A DNA stretch of 39,013 nucleotides, taken from positions 50,682 to 89,694 of the forward strand of contig JAKCWW010000028.1 of assembly GCA_026260175.1 (NCBI GenBank), written 5' to 3'. Position numbers and translations under genes: made by a program. This document shows, piece by piece, positions 1 to 8,325 of the stretch (the stretch's first letter is position 1; each line of letters opens with the position of its first letter). The notes under the pieces are model-generated. The model searched no databases. It was not told the DNA's origin and was given only the letters and a program-made list of their open reading frames with translations. The stretch comes from Reticulitermes lucifugus (lineage: Eukaryota; Arthropoda; Insecta; Blattodea; Rhinotermitidae).

Positions 1-239
1 TTCCCTCAGGTCTCCCCACCAAAATCCTGTATGCACCTCTCCCCTCCCTCATACGTGCTACATTCCCGGCGCACCTCATTCTTCTTGATTGGATAATTTA
101 ACATAGATAATTTTATTTATATACAAAGCTACTAGATGACACAACAGAATTCAACTAAACTTTCGTAATATATGTAATCTCACAAAGAAAGAAGGGTATA
201 TATTTTATGCATATTTGCCCTTTTTAAAAGGTTTTATTT

Positions 240-290
240 GACAGCTTGATGATTGTCCTCTAAATGGGCCGAAACATGTAGCTGTATTAC
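240..290 (+). ncRNA. Decayed hammerhead-ribozyme-like motif (Penelope-type)
   Basis: Seen: ACAGC (241-245) pairs perfectly with GCTGT (281-285) as stem I. Between them lie a TTGATGA core (246-252, consensus CUGANGA with C3 changed to U), a weak stem II, GAAA at 271-274, and CATGTA, which gives the very short self-complementary stem III and a GUA cleavage triplet. An A-rich AATAAATAAA stretch follows. Known: minimal hammerheads with tiny stem III occur in Penelope-like elements. Inferred: a solitary, probably inactive, element end. Confidence 0.42.
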
Positions 291-324
291 AATAAATAAA
301 TGTGTTGGATAGACTATGTATCAA

Positions 325-393
325 TACTGAAATATTTATTGACCAGCTAGGCAAATATTGATCTCGTAAGAAATATTCTACTGCGTGGAGGTA
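325..393 (+). mobile_element. LINE-A 3'-end remnant
   Basis: The stretch with TTTATTGACCAGCTAGGC and the ending CTACTGCGTGGAG aligns by eye with the 3' ends of LINE-A copies at 11639-11690 (TATATTGACCGGCTAGGC) and 24961-25041 (ending CTCTGCTCCATGGAG). It is a short, diverged scrap with no coding sequence and no TTAG tail. Assignment is by similarity to the better copies in this window. Confidence 0.45.
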
Positions 394-940
394 ATATGAA
401 TATAGGGAGTTTGCTGTATTCACGAATGGTTTATGAATAATTATTTGACATCGTTTTTCTTGACAGAAGGCGCATGTGCGGATTCTTAACTTTACGAAAA
501 TTATTAACATTTACAAAGGATTCAGTGTTCATTCCTGACCGAATCGTTTTGACTAGGTTCTGATCTGAAAGTAGCTACTTGGGTAGCTATTTTCTAACCC
601 GACCGCAAATCGCGCAATACTCTTCAAGGAGAAAATACTATTAGACAGCAGGAGAGGTGAATAAACTGCCACAGTAAAAGAGCAGAAAAGTAAAATGAAA
701 GATAGAGAAAAAGAGAGCGAGAGGGGACTTTGGTTTATGCGAGAAAGTGCCGTTTGGCACAGCCGTAGATAGTATGTTCCTGCAGCGCACGTAGTCCAGG
801 TTAGGTTACATTGTACGTGTTACGTACGTACAGCAGTCTTTGTCTGTGCTTAAAAAACCTAACTTTCTAGTATTTTAAGGTTGTTAATTCCGTGCGTTGT
901 TCTGATGAATTATAATCAACCTATTAAAACAGCTAAGTGC
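394..940. other. Unique sequence, nothing recognised
   Basis: No reading frame, repeat unit or RNA fold that I recognise. A short purine-rich run (AGAGAAAAAGAGAGCGAGAG) sits near 703-722. Confidence 0.5.
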
Positions 941-1071
941 ACACCACTATTCACATCTAAATATTACATATATCGTTCCGACATGTTTCGGCGTTCAAAA
1001 CAGCATCTTCTTGGAGCACGTGATGCCTTGTCGGAGCGATATATGTAACATTTATATGTGAATAGTGGTGT
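941..1071. repeat. Inverted repeat, 43-bp arms, enclosing a hammerhead-like motif
   Basis: Left arm 941-983 and right arm 1029-1071 are reverse complements with 3 mismatches in 43, separated by 45 bases. The minus-strand hammerhead-like motif (977-1015) starts inside the left arm, and the arm junction (ACATGTCGG) coincides with its predicted cleavage region. On the right side the matching motif seems deleted, leaving GTGATGCC followed by TTGTCGG. Same architecture as 6408-6612 and 25051-25164. Confidence 0.9.
977..1015 (-). ncRNA. Decayed hammerhead-like motif
   Basis: On the minus strand the order is TCC, AAGAAGA plus T (core with C3 and U4 changed), a poor stem II, GCCGAAAC, ATGTC (GUC cleavage triplet), then GGA. 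TCC and GGA can form a 3-bp stem I. The core substitutions make activity unlikely. Confidence 0.35.
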
Positions 1072-1167
1072 TCATTGAGTTGGTTTAATAAATTGACTGT
1101 AATTCAAATTTCCAGTAGTCTGTTCTCATAATACGGATCTGTGGTGCGTGCTGTGACGATGATAATG

Positions 1168-1258
1168 AAAAATGCGTTTTTCGGGATGCGAGAAATTTCT
1201 TGACTGGCTGAGGGAATACTGGCGACTGAAGACGAACTCTGTTGCACGGAGCTGGGGT
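1168..1258 (+). mobile_element. LINE-A 3'-end remnant
   Basis: AATTTCTTGACTGGCTGAGG (1193-1212), followed by GCGACTGAAGACGAACTCTG and ending GCACGGAG, matches the LINE-A 3' end at 24961-25041 (AATTTCTTGACTAGCTGAGG, then CTCTGCTCCATGGAG). No TTAG tail remains. A diverged fragment of about 90 bp. Confidence 0.45.
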
Positions 1259-1707
1259 AATGTTGCAGTAGTGTCTGTTGTTATAAGTACGTTCACAACA
1301 CAAAATATCAGTTTTGTGGTTATAAACTTCAAGGTCATATTTTCTTCAGTTTTATGTGTAAGAGAATATTCGTTTAATCGGTTTTTAAAGTTCAGCCTTG
1401 TGCCTTACGTCGCGTGCGCTTAGAAATAAGTCTGCACATACAAGATATAAATGCAGGTTGGATGCTTAGGCTGAAGTAGAAGCTAAACCCTTTTTCCAGG
1501 CTTAATTCCATCCCTTGTGTAAACATATTTAAAACGAAACGCTGAACTGATCCATTAAATTATTTGTAATACTGCGCGAACGTAACTGGAACCAAGAAAG
1601 CTTAATCTTATCTGGTAAACTCACAATCATAATCACAAGGGTGTAGCACTCAAACTGCGTGATAATAATTCGTCACATAAATTGAATACAAATATGAACG
1701 TTATATA
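1259..1707. other. Unique sequence, nothing recognised
   Basis: AT-rich. No repeat or coding signal recognised. Confidence 0.5.
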
Positions 1708-1814
1708 TACATAGCGACTAGGTTACGGGCTGGACGGTCTGGGGTTTGATTCCCGTTAGGAACAAGAATTCTTCTCTCCTCCAAAACGTCCCGACCAGCC
1801 CTATAACTCACCCA
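1708..1814 (+). mobile_element. SINE-2 fragment (tRNA-derived), 3' side lost
   Basis: AGCGACTAGGTTACGGGCTG and GGTTTGATTCCCG (B-box-like, tRNA-type pol III promoter) are followed by TTCTCTCCTCCAAAACG and by ACTCACCCAG, the SINE-2 body. The SINE-2 match stops at CCCAG, exactly where the left arm of the 84-bp inverted repeat begins, so the element looks truncated by, or fused to, that repeat. Confidence 0.65.
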
Positions 1815-2000
1815 GTAGTATCCAAACATCTGGTGATGAAGGATTTCTCTCCAGTTTTTAGTAGAGTGGAGATTCTGGATTGGATAAGCGGTGTGCACTC
1901 CATGAATTAAAGTACTGTGCACACCGCTTATCTAATCTAGGATCTCCACTCTACTAAAAAGTGGAGAGAAATCCTTCATCACCAGATGTTTGGATACTAC
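1815..2000. repeat. Long inverted repeat, 84-bp arms, 18-nt loop
   Basis: Left arm 1815-1898 and right arm 1917-2000 are reverse complements with 4 differences in 84 (about 95%). The loop is 1899-1916. Arms begin and end GTAGTATCC / GGATACTAC. There is no long reading frame. It could be a foldback element or MITE, or a recent inverted duplication. It would form a strong RNA hairpin if transcribed. Confidence 0.95.
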
Positions 2001-2575
2001 ATTTTACGTAATATTTTAATGTTCATTATACGTGGGACGTTCACATTTAAACGAGAACTATTTTCTAAAAAATGTATTCACAATAAAATGGAAAAGTCTT
2101 ACACGCTGCTTTTAAATGTAGTCCCTGTTGACTGCCATACACTTGTGTCAACGTTCTGGAAGCTTCTTAATTCCAGTTTCATCCCCAAAATGTGCTTGAA
2201 GCCTGATAAAGATCTCAGAAGGAATGACACCTTCCTTCGTGAGAAATTTGATAATTATACGCTGCGCAACACTGCTGGGTACTTCTTGACCTGCCATCTT
2301 GATTGTACCTGATGATTGAAGTGGAGAAGAATCCGACTAGTGCGGGTTGCTGGTTTAAACATGTCATAACTTGTCAGCGAAAGCACTTTCACACAAGTTG
2401 ATTTGTGCTCGAAAGGGAAATAAATTCTCGTTTAAATTTGAACGGCCTATGTATTATAATTTTAATATGATTTTAATATACTGTGCATTTACGAAGGACA
2501 CTAATGTGTATAAAAAGTTTACCATTTATATTTGACAACCTGCATAGCATGCTGTACATATCTTCAAAATTTGTA
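2001..2575. other. Unique sequence with one unrecognised short frame
   Basis: A 108-codon frame (1986-2312, plus strand) starts inside the inverted repeat and matches no family I know. It is probably fortuitous. AT-rich beyond 2400. Confidence 0.4.
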
Positions 2576-2620
2576 GCTCCCTGAAGATGGCTGCAGTTTG
2601 CAGCCGAAACATGTAGGAAA
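2576..2620 (+). ncRNA. Intact hammerhead-ribozyme-like core (Penelope-type, minimal)
   Basis: Seen: TCC (2578-2580); CTGAAGA core (2581-2587), a perfect CUGANGA; one extra T (2588); stem II GGCTGC (2589-2594) / GCAGCC (2600-2605), six perfect pairs around loop AGTTT; GAAA (2606-2609); C, AT, G, T (2610-2614), giving a two-pair self-complementary stem III (ACATGT); A (2615) as the third base of the GUA cleavage triplet; GGA (2616-2618) closing stem I with TCC. Every catalytic-core position matches. The extra T between A9 and stem II departs from the classic consensus. From memory, Penelope-associated hammerheads with an extra core nucleotide and very short stem III have been described as active in dimer form. 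An A-rich stretch (AAAAATAAAAG) follows. Whether this copy cleaves is unknown. Confidence 0.6.
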
Positions 2621-3011
2621 AATAAAAGCAGTTTTGCAGTTGGAAGAGAACTTGTGTATGTAAGACGCTTGCGAGGAAAATGTACGATATCAAATTTAAT
2701 ATGCTTAACTTTATCTTGAATAGGTGTGAAGTTAAATCCGCCACTGTGGGGCATATCTTACCCTCTGTTAGGGTAGCTGCTCCTAACCTCATGACACTCA
2801 ACCCCCAATAATTACACCGGGGGTCTTGACAAGATGAATGGTATCGAATATCCCCAAGAACAAAGCAGAAAATGGGATAATAGGAAGATGGAAGTTCGAG
2901 GTAGTGGTTGAGGGTGGGAGGATGTACAAGGGAAGAGCCGTGAGCCAAGAATGAGAACTGGCCAGCTCAAGCTTGGAAAACTGTTTATAATGCAGAACTG
3001 TTGCAAGCTGC
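2621..3011. other. Unique sequence, nothing recognised
   Basis: Reading frames here are short and overlap on the minus strand. No family recognised. Confidence 0.45.
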
Positions 3012-3318
3012 AGAGCCGGCATGGTGCGGTCAGTATAGCGACTATGCTACCAGCTGGACAAACTAGGAGTTGTGTTTCGATTCCCGGCTCGGGTAGTGAG
3101 ATTTTCCTCTTCTCTGTAGCGTCCGTACGGACTCTGAGGCCCACTCAGCCTCCTATTCGTTGGGTACCGGGGTTCCTTCCCCGGGGATAAAGCGACCTGT
3201 ACATGAAGCTGATCCTTACCTACACCTAGCCCCGAAGATAAGCATGTGTGGATCTTTACCTCCGCCATCCCACTAAGCATCATGACGTGCACAGGGACAA
3301 ATTTACCTTACTTTTCTT
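3012..3318 (+). mobile_element. SINE-2, nearly full length
   Basis: Starts near GAGCCGGCATGGTGCGGTCA (tRNA-like head with A-box region) and carries the B-box-like GTTTCGATTCCCGG. The body has CCCACTCAGCCTCCTATTCG, GGGTACCGGGG and CCCCGGGGATAAAGCG, then CTAGCCCCGAAGATAAG. The tail ends in a TTTACC-type motif (AATTTACCTTAC). This is the most complete member here of a family with seven copies. It would be transcribed by pol III and mobilised by a LINE in trans. Confidence 0.8.
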
Positions 3319-3477
3319 CACACTTGGGTGCTTCTGAAATGTCGCCTTTCGAATCAGAATGACTTTGGAAATAGTTCACATAATTTCTGCTTTCACCTCC
3401 ATCCAACAGAGGCCTAAATATCAATTTAGTTTATTCTGTTCCTTATTCGCCATTCATTGTAAAGTTATCAGGATTCC

Positions 3478-3695
3478 AGACCGGCTGGGGAGGGGGCCCA
3501 CCCAGCCTCCTATTCAGTAGGTACCGGGGTTCTTTCCCGGGGATACAGCCGGCGGGGCGAGATGTTTGTCATTCACGTCCATCTAGTGCCGAAGTTAAGA
3601 ATGCGTGAAGCTACACATCTTTCTCCTATATGCCGTCATGGGGTGGAGAAGGCCAACTTTAACTTTACCTTTAACCTTTACGGTAACCTGCCCGC
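3478..3695 (+). mobile_element. SINE-2, 5'-truncated
   Basis: Lacks the tRNA-like head. Starts at the body (GACCGGCTGG, CCCACCCAGCCTCCTATTCA) and runs through GGTACCGGGGTTCTTTCCCG and CTAGTGCCGAAGTTAAGAAT to a tail built of TTTAAC/TTTACC repeats (3657-3685). Same strand as the 3012 copy, 160 bp downstream. Confidence 0.8.
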
Positions 3696-4546
3696 ATTTT
3701 ATCACGAATATAGCCAGTCAATACCAGAGGCAGATAGGGAATTAAACCCCGGTCGTACAGCCCGTATCTGTTTGTTACACTGATCAAGTTATTCCGGCTT
3801 GCCAAAGGCTTACTGACATATTAATTGTAAAATACATGTATAATGAGAACACACGATTTTAGCTTAATATAACTTAGACATACTTGACTGTGCAGCTCCT
3901 GGAATTACTTAATTAAATTAAATATGATCGATATTAAGATATTGTAGATGCCTCAATTATAGCCTACATAAAGTCCTATCTTCCAGTGTGTTCCTTTTCT
4001 CATTCTCTGATGTCACCTTACTAGGTGATTACAAATGGTTATAAGCGCAAAAGCGATATATGTTTATACTTTCTCGTTGCTTGGGAACTATGTAATGTAA
4101 AATAGACCATTACGTGGCTCCATGGCTGTAAATAATACGGAAATGATGATGAGAATGCATAGCCCAAAGGTCGTCGAAATCGGCCGTGGAACGCAGGTCG
4201 ATTCTCAGCCAGGTTTTCTAGGATGGGTTTACAAATTCACCAAAGTTAAGTCCATTTTATAGCGTCTTCATTGCATGGGTAACATTACTGGTGTACTCAC
4301 ACCACTCCACACAACGCATACTGCACGCTGTAACAGGACGAGATCCATATCTGATCGATGCACAAGCTTGTGTGCACAGTTCACATGATCTTAAACAACA
4401 ATAAACACCAGAAATAACTGCTTTACCACCTTTAATATTCTAACATCGCAGTATTGTAAACTATGATTGTGGAACATGTATGTTTTGGGTTTTTAATGCT
4501 TGAACTTTTAACCATGTAATTTGAGATCTTGTATTCCTTGTGATGA
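3696..4546. other. Unique sequence, nothing firm
   Basis: A weak tRNA-like B-box string (GGTCGATTCTCAGCC, near 4197) hints at a very old SINE, but I could not extend it. Confidence 0.4.
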
Positions 4547-4587
4547 ACCCCCTGGGGATGACACCTTGCTGTCGAAACATATGTAGG
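4547..4587 (+). ncRNA. Hammerhead-like motif with strong stem I
   Basis: ACCCC (4547-4551) pairs with GGGGT just after the GTA triplet as a 5-bp stem I. The core is CTGGGGA (4552-4558), where A6 is changed to G, followed by the usual extra T. Stem II is GACA (4560-4563) / TGTC (4570-4573), then GAAA (4574-4577), CATATGTA. The A6 change would be expected to inactivate it. Confidence 0.45.
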
Positions 4588-4640
4588 GGTCTTTAATGTA
4601 CATTGTATATGTATTTTTATTTAGTGCATTTGTTGGTAGT

Positions 4641-4915
4641 AATGAAGGTTACCAGTGGCCGCGCAGTCTAAGGCGTGGGTCTACGGCCGCTCGCTTGCTG
4701 GGATTGTGGTTTCTAATCCTGCCGGGGGTATGGATGTCTGTCTCTTATGAGTGTTGTGTGTTGTCAGGTAGAGGTCTTTGCGACGGGCTGGTCACTCGTC
4801 CAGAGGAGTCCTGCCGAGTGTGGTGTGTCTAAAAGTGTGATCACGAAGCCTGGAAAAATAAGGAGGCCTAGGCCCCCTAGGGGCTGTTGAGTCATAGGAA
4901 AAAAATGAAGGTTAC
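4641..4915 (+). mobile_element. SINE-1 (tRNA-derived) with target-site duplication
   Basis: AATGAAGGTTAC at 4641-4652 is repeated exactly at 4904-4915, a 12-bp target-site duplication. Between them lies a tRNA-like head (CAGTGGCCGCGCAGTCTAAG, A-box region; GGTTTCTAATCC, a decayed B box). The body has ATGGATGTCTGTCTCTTATG, GTGTTGTGTGTTGTCAGGTA and CCAGAGGAGTCCTGCCGAG. It ends with GGGGCTGTTGAGTCATAGG and an A-run. Length and ends match the 17533 and 33271 copies. Non-coding; transcribed by pol III when active. Confidence 0.9.
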
Positions 4916-6049
4916 ACATATTAAAATTTACTTTCCATTCTAAAAGTGCTGTGATGTGTTATTCTAATTACACAATTGCTTTGTGACATAACTGCCTTCA
5001 TCCATGTTAAGCCTTATGTACAGTGAATTGAATGTAAATAAACCACTTCCTTATGCATCACAGCGTGTCTAGGTCTTTGCCCAAACTAACACCATAAACG
5101 TCAAAGAGTTTCAGCAATGCACGTCTTTTCTGCTCCGGAATGATCCCTCGTGTTCCCGGCTGGAGGCGAAATACGAAATGCGAAATGCGTCCTTCTCACT
5201 CAGAATCTACATCAAGGACAGGAGGTTACGTGAGTCACAGCTAGACGGGAATGCTGCATCGTTTTAATGTAAAGAAGCAATGTTTTAGTGCAGATTTTTG
5301 AAAAAAGACCCTGATGAATAAGCCCTTGCGCTGGTTTCAGGTACAGAGCATGTTATGAAGTATAGCATATCGTGACAATTCTGGAGCATTCGCTCGCTTC
5401 TGCTTCTCTAAAACTGTAAGGTTTACAGAAATAGTGTTTACACAAAATTTTCTTCTTTAAAAAAATCTTTCCCTTAATTACTTATCGAGTTACGTTCGAG
5501 GGACGCGCAGGAAGTCATGGAGGTTATCACGTAACATGGTTGTTCTTTTGTTCGATTGTTTGAAAAGTTGTATTCCTTGAACAGACGCTAGTAAAATTTT
5601 CGAATATAAACTTCCATGAAAAATTATGGATTTTTCAGTTGCGGATCGAAAACAACAATCATATTTTCAGTCGTACAACTGAGCGGATATCAAGCCTATC
5701 AAAAAGGCGTGGAATACACGGAATTAATGTTGAAATGGTGGATTCCATTAGTAATAAGCTCAGTTCTCCGAATTTCCACAAATATCGATACTGTAGACAC
5801 GCCACTGAATCTCTCTTTTACCAAAGACAACAGTTTGATGTAGTGCTTTGTGTATACGTAGGCTTGTAGAGAGACTGCTATGGGTGCAATATATGCCTGA
5901 GGGAACAGAGAGAGAGATAATTGATTGCCTGGCATCTAATTGAAACTGGAGCTGGTCTGTTTTAACTTTCATAGACGCTCTTCGTATCTAGCGACAATGC
6001 GGCCTTATAATGCGCCATTCGACACTTTGTCTTACTTGTTCCAAACTCC
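4916..6049. other. Unique sequence, nothing recognised
   Basis: Short overlapping frames at 5616-5972 on both strands show no family signature. CCCTGATGAATAAGCCC near 5309 resembles the first half of the hammerhead core, but no GAAA follows. Confidence 0.45.
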
Positions 6050-6130
6050 TTTAACCGCAGCGGTTACTATATGTACCACCAAGTTCAGCATTAAAATTGT
6101 CTGTACGTTCAGGCGTTCGCCCTTCTGAGA
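6050..6130 (-). repeat. Possible fragment of dispersed repeat R (GGTYS type)
   Basis: The minus strand encodes NFNAELGGTYSNRCG. The DNA matches the 3' half of repeat R at 18110-18258 (minus; GGTGGTATATACAATTAC) and at 19411-19546 (plus). Weak but consistent over about 60 bp. Confidence 0.3.
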
Positions 6131-6157
6131 CGTTATACGGCGTAAGTGGATAGTTGG

Positions 6158-6197
6158 TTGCCAACGCTTCGGAAAACCTCTCTGTCCCATCTTCATG
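6158..6197 (-). ncRNA. Decayed hammerhead-like motif
   Basis: Minus strand: TGAAGAT, GGGACAGAGAGG, then CCGAAGCGTTGGC. This is the same subfamily as the motifs at 6408-6612 (TGAAGATGGGACCGAGAGG). GAAAC has become GAAGC and the first core bases are lost. About 210 bp from the paired copies. Confidence 0.35.
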
Positions 6198-6407
6198 ATT
6201 CAAGCATTCTAGGTTACTGAACATAAAACGAGTATTTTGATTCTCTACTATATTTCTCTGAAACATTTCTCATTTTAAGAAGAATTCAGCTAGATATTAT
6301 CATAAATGTACATAGGTCTTCATGTAAAGTACCCGTTATATTGTCGGATTTTACTGAAGCTTGAATTTTCTCGACAGATTTTCGAAAAATACTCAAATAA
6401 CAAACTT

Positions 6408-6612
6408 CGAGATCTGCGCTATTCTGGGATATTACGCAGTGTTGAGTGGTAGTTATGTACCGATGTTTCGGTACAACCTCTCGGTCCCATCTTCAAGGGC
6501 CATCTTCTTGGACGTCTTGAACATTGAAGACGGGATGGATGGGTTGTCCCGAAACGTCGGTACAGAACTAACATTCAACGCTACGTAATATCCCAAAAGA
6601 GCGCAGATCTCG
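6408..6612. repeat. Inverted repeat with a hammerhead-like motif in each arm, head to head
   Basis: Left arm 6408-6495 and right arm 6525-6612 are reverse complements over 88 bp with about 14 differences. The spacer is 6496-6524. The right arm, plus strand, reads TTGAAGAC, GGGA...TCCC (stem II), GAAACGTCGG, with ACGT as a self-complementary stem III and GUC as cleavage triplet. The left arm carries the same motif on the minus strand (TGAAGAT, GGGAC, GAAACATCGG; GTC changed to ATC, as expected from CpG decay). The two motifs point outward. Outer arms share CGAGATCTGCGCT and GGGATATTACG. Confidence 0.85.
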
Positions 6613-8325
6613 TCTACATAGCGGCGGAGGCCTGAAATCTCTCAAGTAACAAACTGTCATGAAAATCCGTCCAGTGAGAGCCGGGTTGTTCCACGTGGAC
6701 AGACGTGGCGAAGCTAACAGTCACTTTTCGTAATTTTGCGAACGTGCCTAAAAATGATTGTTTCTTAAAATAGCCTTAAGCAATTGATTTTTGTGTTGGA
6801 TATGTATTGTGTTTATGTGCGCTACGCTGAATTTTTTAAAGTATGAATGGGCTGAAGTCTGATTTGTTTTACAGAACGATTTTTTTAGTCTTCCTTTCCG
6901 TCTGGCAAAAATGTCCTCTGTCCTTGTATGAGGTTTGAACATGACCTCATCGCGAGGTATTACAAATTGATTCTTTATTCAAGGAAATCTTTTTACCGGA
7001 TTTAATCTCACTTGACTTTTCCTGTGCCGGTGTCTCTGAAGTATGAAGTGTTCGGCACCGTCCTTCGTAAAACTCATGATTTGTAAAAGGCAGTGCAGTA
7101 AGATGTGTTTACAAACTGCACAGGAACTTGGAGAGTTGCAATGTGAGATTCGATTTGAACACGTCGTCTGACAGGGAGGAGGACACATCACACCTGTTTT
7201 TCAGTTAGGTCTGTACAGCCATTTAAATGCAAAAATAATGAGGTTTGTACAAATATTTTAATTTTTCGACTAAATAAATTGGTTTCATTACTACAAAGTC
7301 ACCAGTTGCCCCGTTACTGGCTTCTCAGTACCGACCAAAATTTAACAATTAACCGTAATGACGCAGTTTTTTTTTTATTTAATGGCTGCCTTCAGATCTT
7401 TCGGTGTGGTTCTGGTGACAGTGTCAGCAGACTATGGCTCCTCAATAGTTGGAAAGACCTGAAAGTATTAAATGACGTCACGTGAACAGTAATAAGATGT
7501 ACGACAAAAGAGGTTATATGTTTTCGGCTATAACCGCGTGAGCCATGACTCAGCCCTTTATTTAGCAACTTTATTAGCAACGGCTGACAATTTTTACACA
7601 CTCAACAAATTTTAGTTTTTAATAGTAAAAAAAACGTTTGATTCTTTCGCCTGTCACCTTCAGTGTGTATTTTGATCACAAGTCTTACATATGGATTTAT
7701 TGTGTATTTGTTAAGTTTAATTTGATTGTGTGTATGTTAGTAGTGTTTTGTTCGCCTTTTATTAAACACATTTATTTGTCCTACGTCTGTTGTTTATATG
7801 TACAAGTATAAGTTGTGTATATAACGTATCTATACATTTCTGTGGGATCTGTAGTCATTTGTCAGTATCTGTTGTTAAATGGAATATTTAGAAACTTTTT
7901 CCATCATCAGTAACTCGGAACGTTTCCTGTACACCTAATTTTTTATTTGTTGTCCCGTACGTCACATATTATACCCATCTTATTATGCTGGTTTATGTGG
8001 CCACGTTGGGCCTATCGCGGCTGTTTGCGTTGTGGCCCCTCATGATTATCGTCTGCCCTACTCATCTCAACTACCTTGACTTGGCGAAGGATATAATTTA
8101 TGAAAATTATCAATATTGAATCAACCCCATCCTTCCATTCTTTTCTCTCTCTTAGGTACAAATACACTCCTCAGCAATTTACACTCAAACACGATCAGTC
8201 TACACTGTTCCCTTTCGGCGAGAAACAGAATTTCACATCCACACAAGTCTCGTATACAGTCATCCCCCGGCTTGCGTCGTCTTGACTTATATTGTTGCAC
8301 AATTACTTCATTTGCCTCCAGACCA
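6613..8325. other. Unique sequence, nothing recognised
   Basis: No repeat or convincing coding frame. A T-run lies at about 7368-7378. Confidence 0.45.

Noticed and set aside
2526..2948. 140-codon minus-strand frame
   Set aside because: It runs antisense through the hammerhead-like motif at 2576-2620 and shows no protein motif.
3012..3090. Genuine tRNA gene
   Set aside because: A- and B-box-like segments belong to the SINE-2 head. No cloverleaf acceptor stem closes, and the sequence continues into the SINE body. The same holds for the SINE-1 and SINE-3 heads.
4140..4215. Very old tRNA-derived SINE
   Set aside because: Only a B-box-like string is visible. A-box and body could not be aligned with SINE-1, -2 or -3.
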